Below, piece after piece: positions 58,075 through 64,000 of a DNA stretch of 64,000 nt (positions are counted from its first letter, which is position 1; each line of letters opens with the position of its first letter). This stretch comes from Hordeum vulgare subsp. vulgare (lineage: Eukaryota; Streptophyta; Magnoliopsida; Poales; Poaceae): NCBI RefSeq assembly GCF_904849725.1, contig NC_058521.1:341046638-341110637 (forward strand), read 5' to 3'. Under the pieces are notes generated by a model that worked only from the letters and a program-made list of their open reading frames with translations, ran no database searches and was not told the DNA's origin. The translations under genes were made by a program, and so were the position numbers.

Positions 58075-60757
58075 ATTATCAATGCCTAGCTAAGGGCATT
58101 ATACAATAGCGCTTGTTGGGAGGCAACCCAATGAATTTATCTTTGCTTTTTGCTGTTTGTTTTGTTGTGTCCACACCATCATAATACTGTTATGATTGTG
58201 TTTTTTGTGTTTCTTTTTGTGTTTGTGCCAAGTAAAACCTTTATGACTAGTTTTGGTGATGGTTGTTTGATCTTGCTGAAAAAGACAAAAACTTTGCGCT
58301 CACGAAATTATTTTTAATTCCTATCCAGAAAGCATGTTGGATGAAACAGATTGCTACAGACTGGTCTGTTTTTGACAGTTCTGTTTTTGTTGTGTTGATT
58401 GCTTATTTTGATGAAACTATGGATAGTATCGGGGGTAGTAGCCATGGAAAAGTGAGAATACAGTAATATAACACCAATATAAATAGAAATCAAGTTTGCT
58501 ACGATACCTAAAGAGGTGGTGGTTTGTTTTCTTATGCTAATGATATCACGAGTTTCTGTTTAAGTTTTGTGTTGTGAAGTTTTCAAGTTTTGGGTGATGT
58601 TCTCATGGACAATGGGATAAAGAGTGGAAAAAGCTCAAGCTTGGGGATTCCCAAGGCATCCCAAGCCAAAGTCAAGGACACTAAAAAGCCTAAGCTTGGG
58701 GATGCCCCGGGAAGTCATACCCTCTTTCGTCTTCAATCCATCGATAACGTTACTTGGAGCAATATTTTTATTCACCACATGATATGCATTTTTCTTGGAG
58801 TGTCGTGTATTATAGGAGTCTTTTCTTTTTGTTGTGTCACAATCATCCTTGCTGAACACCTTTTTGAGAGAGACATGCACTCATCGTGAATTTTCTAGAA
58901 TACTAATTGAGCTTCAGTTATATCTTTTGAGTTAGGCAATTTAGCTCGCATGTGCTTCACTTACATCTTCTGAGCTAGATAACATTGCCCTAGTGCTTCA
59001 CTTAGATATTTTTAGAGAACGGAGGTGTCATATTTTGGAGAAATAAGAACTCTCAATCTTCACTTATATCTTTTTGAGAGTGCTCTCTCTGAGTAAGTTG
59101 GTAATTGGCTTGTGCTATGAAAGTAGTTCTAAAGATGATAGGCATCCAAAGAGGATATGATAAAAACTTCCATATTCATGTGCATCGATTAATAAAGAGA
59201 AGTTTGATTCCTCTCAATTAGTTTTGAGACATGGATATGGTAATATTAGAGTTATGTTAGTATGGTGTTGTGAATCTAGAAATACTTGTGTTGAAGTTAG
59301 TGATTCCCGTAGCATGCACGTATGGTGAACCGCTATGTTAGGAAGTCGGAGCATAATTGATTTATTGATTGTCATCCTTTGTGTGGCGGTCGGGATCGCG
59401 TGATGGTTAACACCTACCAACCCTTCCCCTAGGAGTATGGATTTAGAACTTTGTTTCGATTACTAATAAAACTTTTGCAATAAGTATATGAGTCCTTCAT
59501 GACTAACGTGAGTCCATGGTACAGATGCACTTTCAGCTTCCACCATTTCTAGCTTCTCTAGTGCCGCACAACTTTCACCGGTGCACAAACCCACCATATA
59601 CCTTCCTCAAAACAGCCACCATACCTACCTATTATGGCATTTTCATAGCCATTCCGAGATACATTGCCATGCAACTCCCACCGTTCCGTCTCAGACATGT
59701 GCCCTCACTTTCATATTGCCATTGCATGATCATAAGATAGCTAGCGAGATGTTTAAACGTCATATGCTAAGCTAGATCGTTGCACATCCCATTACATTGC
59801 CGGAGGCATTTCCTATAGAGTCATCATTGCTCTAAGTGTTGAGTTGTGAGTAAATAAAAGTGTGATGATCATCATTATTAGAGCATTGTACCATGTGAGG
59901 AGAAATGAAAAGAGGCCAAAGTTGCCCACACAAAAAAATATATGAAAACAGGCCAAAGAGCCCAAACAAACAAAATGAGAGAAAAAGATAGAAGGGACAA
60001 TGCTACTATCTTTTTCCACACTTGTGCTTCATAATAGCACCATGTTCTTCATGATTGAGAGTCTCTTGTTTTGACACTTCCATATACTAGTGGTTCTCTT
60101 CATTATATAACTTGGCTTGTATATTCCAATGATGGGCTTCCTCAAAATTGCCCTAGGTCTTCGTGAGCAAGCAAGTTGGATGCACACCCACTAGTTCTCC
60201 TTTTGAGCTTTCACACACTTATAGCTCTAAGTGCATCCGTTGCATGGTAATCCCTACTCATTCACATTGATATCTATTGATGGGCATCTCCATAGCCCGT
60301 GGATACGCCGAGTCGATGTGACCATCTCCTCCTTTTTGCCTCACAACCTCCACCACACTCTATTCCACCTATAGTGCTATATCCATGGCTCACGCTCATA
60401 TATTGCGTGAGAGTTGAAAAAGGTTTGAGAAAGTAAGAGTGCGAAAACAAGTACTTGGCCAATACCGGGGTTGTGCATGATTTAAATTCGTTGTGTGGGG
60501 ATGATGGAGCATAGCCAGACTATATAATTTTGTAGGGATAACTTTCCTTGGCCTTGTTATTTCAAAAGTTCATGATTGCCTTGCTAGTTTGCTTGAAGTA
60601 TTATTGTTTTCATGTCAATAGAAAACTATTGTTTTGAATCTTACGGATCTGAACATTCATGTCACATGAAATAAGTTGCAAAGGAAAATATGTTAGGTAG
60701 CATTCCACATCAAAAATTCAGTATTTATCACTTCCTTACTCGAGGACGAGCAGGAGT
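58075..60757. other. Non-coding internal region of the Athila-type element
   Basis: No retroviral-type domain is readable on either strand. Two purine-tract-like copies (CAAGCTTGGGGAT at 58636 and TAAGCTTGGGGATGC at 58691) lie within it. The rest is AT-rich with short frames only. Confidence 0.7.
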
Positions 60758-60773
60758 TAAGCTTGGGGATGCT
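60758..60773 (+). other. Polypurine tract region of the Athila-type element
   Basis: TAAGCTTGGGGATGCT directly precedes the 3' LTR; the purine core is GGGGA. The same 16 bases occur at 57555-57570. Confidence 0.75.
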
Positions 60774-62231
60774 TGATACGTCTCCAACATATCTATAATT
60801 TTGGATGGTTCCATGCTATTATCTTGTCAACTTTGGATGTTTTGTATGCATTTTATATCTTTTCTGGGACTAACCTATTAACTCAGTGCCAAGTGCCAGT
60901 TCCTTATTTTTTCGTGATTTTCACCCTTTTCAGAGAAGAATATTAAACAGAGTCCAAACGGAATAAAATCTTTGGAATGATTTTTTCCGTAACAGAAGAT
61001 ATGCAGGGAACTTGAGAACCAAGGCAAATGACACCGGGGGAGGTCACAAGCCCCCTAAGCGCAACCTGGGGGGGCACCTAGCAGGCTTGTAATCTCGCCG
61101 TGGCTCCTTTTCCCTACTTCTTCCGCCTATAAATTCCCTAGAAATCCAAAAACTACCAGAGAGAGCCACAAAAATACTTTTCGCTGCCGCAAGCTTCTGT
61201 CTTCGCAATATCCCATCTGGGGCACGTTCTGGTGCCCTGCCGGAGGGGGATTTGGACACGGAGGGCTTGTTCATCAACACCATTGCCTCTCCGATGATGC
61301 GTGAGTAGTTCACCACAAACCTTCGGGTCCATAGCTGGTAGCTAGATGGCTTCTTATCTCTCTTGGATCTTGAATACAAAGTTCTCCATGATCTTCATGG
61401 AGATCTATCCGATGTAATCTTCTTTTGCGGTATGTTTGTCGAGATCCAATGAATTGTGGATTTATGATCAGATTATCTATGAATATTATTTGAGTCTCCT
61501 CTGATCTCTTATATGCATTATTTCGTATCCTTGTAATTCTCTTCGAGTTGTGGGTTTCGTTTGGCCAACTTGATCTATAATTCTTGCAATGGGAGAAGTG
61601 CTTGGTTTTGAGTTCATACCATGTTGTTGCCATAAAGGGTAAAAAGATGGGATTTATATCTATTGCATGAATTTATCCCTCTACATCATGTCATCTTGGT
61701 TAAGGCATTACCATGTTTGTTATGAACTCAATACACTATGTGCATGCTGGATAGCGGTCTATGTGTGGAGTAATAGTAGTCGATGCAGACAATATCGGTC
61801 TACTTGTCTCGGACGTGATGCCTATATGTATGATCATTGCCTTAGATATCATCACGACTTTGCGCGGTTCTATCAATTGCTCGATAGTAATTCGTTCGCC
61901 CACCGTAATACTTGCTATCATGAGAGAAGCCTCTAGTGAACACTATGGCCCCCGGGTCTACTTCACATCATATTTTCAGCTCTACACTTCCACTTTGTTG
62001 CACTTTCCGCCTTCAGATCTCACCTTGCAATCAATCGTAAGGGATTGACAACCCCTTTATAGCGTTGGGTGCAAGTTTGTTTGTTTTTGCGCAGGTACTT
62101 TGGAGACTTGCCTTGATACTCCTACTGGATTGATACCTTGGTTCTCAAACTGAGGTAAATACTTACTGCTACTCTGCTGCATTACGCTTTGCGCTTCAAG
62201 GGAAGAACCAACGCAAGCTCAAGAGGTAACA
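60774..62231 (+). repeat. 3' LTR of the Athila-type element
   Basis: From TGATACGTCTCC to GAGGTAACA, 1458 bp. It lacks a block of about 47 bp present in the 5' LTR at 56385-56431. TATA box at 61126-61135. Confidence 0.93.
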
Positions 62232-62236
62232 GCGTG
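62232..62236. other. Target duplication, right copy, GCGTG
   Basis: Matches 55533-55537 exactly. Confidence 0.95.
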
Positions 62237-62319
62237 CGGCGTACTTGGCACTTCTCGAGGCTATCACTCAAAAGTAGAGGAAAGTCCGTCTCCAGAAGCA
62301 TCTCAGGTACGGCGGGCAT
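62237..62319 (-). pseudogene. Unrecognised ORF upstream of gag in the Tekay-type element, 5' part
   Basis: A minus-strand ATG at 62317-62319 opens a frame that stays open to the Athila insertion. Its phase continues into the 55532-54901 piece when the nested element and one duplication copy are ignored. This supports a single gene of about 245 codons between primer site and gag, cut by the nested insertion. Confidence 0.5.
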
Positions 62320-62434
62320 CTACAAGATGTAGAGGAGACCGTTAGAAAGTTTTTAGTGGGTGTAGAATCTCAGGTTAAGGTCTATGTGCACTAGTCCTCT
62401 TGGCTATCGTCCTTGCTAGCTAAGGCTTCCTATA

Positions 62435-62459
62435 GTCAGGATGACTTTGATACGAGTTC
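62435..62459 (-). other. Degenerate primer-binding site of the Tekay-type element
   Basis: Immediately inside the 5' LTR the minus strand reads CTCGTATCAAAGTC, resembling the tRNA-Met site TGGTATCAGAGCC with changes at several positions. Confidence 0.5.
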
Positions 62460-64000
62460 TGTGGGGATCCTGACTAACAAGTCGAGATTTCCGAATGGTC
62501 GTGCTCAGTGATCCCAGAGATCAATGCTCATCGAACACACATATACTGAATAATAAGAGTCTTACATCCGAGTACCGAATTATTACATCACATGACCGAA
62601 TGGTCAAGTTCACAAGGTTGGGCTTAACGCCAAATCATACTGATACAATTAATAGCGGAAATCATAGGGGCTAAGCGGGTGCCCATGCCATCAAGCCTAC
62701 ACCGACAGGTATTATGACTCGGAAGCGTCCTATTTCGAAGGGGCGTCTCCAAAGACGTACTCATCTCCAAACTCCAGTCCTTCCATGTCTAATCAATAAT
62801 ATAACCAGTGGCAAGCCAATGAGTACTTTTGAATGTACTCGCAAACAACCCATGATGTGAACATTGAAAGTGAAGGATAACAATAACATGCATCTATGGT
62901 GGAATTCCACTTGGTGGAATGATAAGGAATATGCATCAAGTTAAAGAATTACTTTTGAAGAACAGGTTACATATATCAATATATCTGTCGAGGGCTGAAC
63001 CATCCGGGCTTACCCTATATGCCAAGTCACCAAACATGGTGATATCATTACTTCCATACTAACTCCTTATCACCACTCACACACACTTGGTTTATGCGGA
63101 AACGACTGGACGTAGTTTAAGCAGGATTACCCAACTGTCCTTGACCATGGGCACGGCTATTGGAATAGTTTTACACTCTGCAGAGGTAGTACGCTGGACC
63201 CACGGGATCCGGGAAACTTCCATGTCATCCACGACTCGCGGTATATATCATACCCAAGGTAAGTACCCGATCAATGTCTTTCCCCTGAAGATACTAGACA
63301 AAGAGGTCCAGTCGATTGGTACCCAGCCCACATGATGTACGTCTTACGAGCATCGGCTCTGGACAGTATCAACCATGCGGGGACCAACGGTGTGCTTGGA
63401 ACTCATAAAAATGGCATAGTCGTCCTACCTGGCACGACCCCATCACGAGAGTGACCACACATCACTCCCGCCACTAGTAATGTGGCTCTTTGCTAGCACC
63501 GACCAGAGTAATCGGCATAGACCCATCCCATAAGGGGTAACATGGTCGTACTGGTAAGGTTGGGACGATCGACACATCATAAATCTAATGCCATTTCCAA
63601 AACCATACTCACACAAATACCTGGTGCACCACTTCTCCAAAAGTGGCCACCTAACTCATCTTCACCCTCGGGCATTAGTGGCACCCGATGGGGTTTCCAT
63701 AAATCTTTGATTTATACCAACACCATGTTCATACTATTTACTCTAGCATTACTTGTCAACATGATAATAGAATGATCCTCAAAAAGGGGTAGGATCAAGC
63801 TCAATGCATGTGCTCTGGAGGAGCCATCGGTAACATCACCTTAGTCATTTACCGGCACTTATGATCATATGCAACGAAAATACTTGCTATCTTAACATGC
63901 AATATAACATATGCTCAGTCATGGTCAAAGGGCTACTTGCCTTGGTCAGCTAGGTATCCGGGGTCTTCGAGGTCTTCCGCTCTGATTCCCTCGTCACACG
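62460..64000 (-). repeat. 5' LTR of the Tekay-type element, incomplete
   Basis: In plus orientation it begins TGTGGGGATCCTGAC and matches 45856 onwards to the window edge. About 2.6 kb more would be needed to complete it. Confidence 0.9.

Larger units (their letters stand above)
55538..62231 (+). mobile_element. Non-autonomous Athila-type element, structurally complete
   Basis: Two similar LTRs (1503 and 1458 bp, TG...CA ends), a tRNA-Asp primer site, a polypurine tract and a perfect GCGTG duplication define an element of 6694 bp. The internal 3.7 kb has no gag, protease, RT or integrase motif in any frame. It has one ORF of 244 codons. The terminus TGATACGTCTCCAACGTATC and the tRNA-Asp site place it with the Triticeae Athila-type families (Sabrina/WHAM group, named from memory). 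It must have used proteins of another element to move. Confidence 0.92.
45856..64000 (-). mobile_element. Tekay-type chromovirus (Gypsy), right LTR cut by the window end
   Basis: The left (3') LTR is 45856-49991 and the right (5') LTR starts at 62460 and runs out of the window. The internal region reads, on the minus strand, an unrecognised ORF, gag, protease, RT, RNase H, integrase and a chromodomain-like C-terminus. A complete Athila-type element is inserted in the first ORF. The target duplication would be CGGGT (45851-45855), but the right copy is outside. The integrase C-terminus and chromodomain-like end (KVQWSNHTEAEATWEREDYL) point to the chromovirus branch. Confidence 0.87.

Noticed and set aside
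1..64000. A new defence or toxin system
   Set aside because: All recognisable coding sequence belongs to retrotransposons; nothing resembles a defence, toxin or biosynthetic cluster.

Overview
This window is plant nuclear DNA, almost certainly from a Triticeae grass (wheat, barley, rye or Aegilops). It is a dense nest of LTR retrotransposons with no intact host gene that I can recognise. The organism call rests on an unmistakable Angela/BARE1/WIS-type LTR (7862-9646), an Athila-type element with a tRNA-Asp primer site, long-LTR Tekay-type Gypsy elements, and Tat-type Gypsy elements carrying antisense genes. There are no bacterial-style operons, CRISPR arrays or rRNA genes.

Layout. (1) 1-732, 5920-6489 and 20373-21680 are pieces of one degraded Tat-type Gypsy element (called A here), pol on the minus strand. 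It has been split by a 5.2-kb solo LTR (733-5919, duplication CGAGG) and by a SIRE-like Copia element (6490-20372, minus strand). The Copia element's own 3' LTR holds the Angela-type solo LTR (duplication CCTAT). (2) 21681-24812 is the 3' LTR plus antisense gene of a second Tat-type element (B), apparently inserted in A's protease region. (3) 24813 to about 42960 is a third, longer Tat-type element (C): 3' LTR, a spliced plus-strand antisense gene with its own TATA box, a 67-70 bp minisatellite, then integrase, archaeal-type RNase H, RNase H, RT, protease and gag on the minus strand. C was later hit by a 5.3-kb solo LTR (28798-34110, duplication GATAC) and by an Athila-type solo LTR (36742-38256). 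Its 5' end is missing. (4) About 42960-45855 is the only stretch not dominated by LTR elements. It holds DNA-transposon-like sequence and one broken coding fragment of unknown origin. (5) 45856 to the window end is a Tekay-type chromovirus on the minus strand with LTRs over 4 kb, split by a complete non-autonomous Athila-type element (55538-62231, perfect GCGTG duplication).

The insertion order can be read directly: A before B before C, C before its two solo LTRs, Copia before Angela, Tekay before Athila. Four of the LTR insertions are solo LTRs, so recombinational loss has been frequent. Every polyprotein seen carries stops, frameshifts or lost catalytic residues, so none looks autonomous now.

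The most interesting points are the antisense, intron-containing gene of the Tat elements with its private promoter; the minisatellite lying between the convergent gene ends; the gag/pol-free Athila-type element with one unrecognised 244-residue ORF and an internal exact copy of its polypurine tract; an unrecognised ORF ahead of gag in the Tekay element; clusters of a 13-base palindrome in the Copia LTRs; and tRNA-like units inside a Gypsy LTR. All family names are from memory and pattern recognition; no database was consulted.
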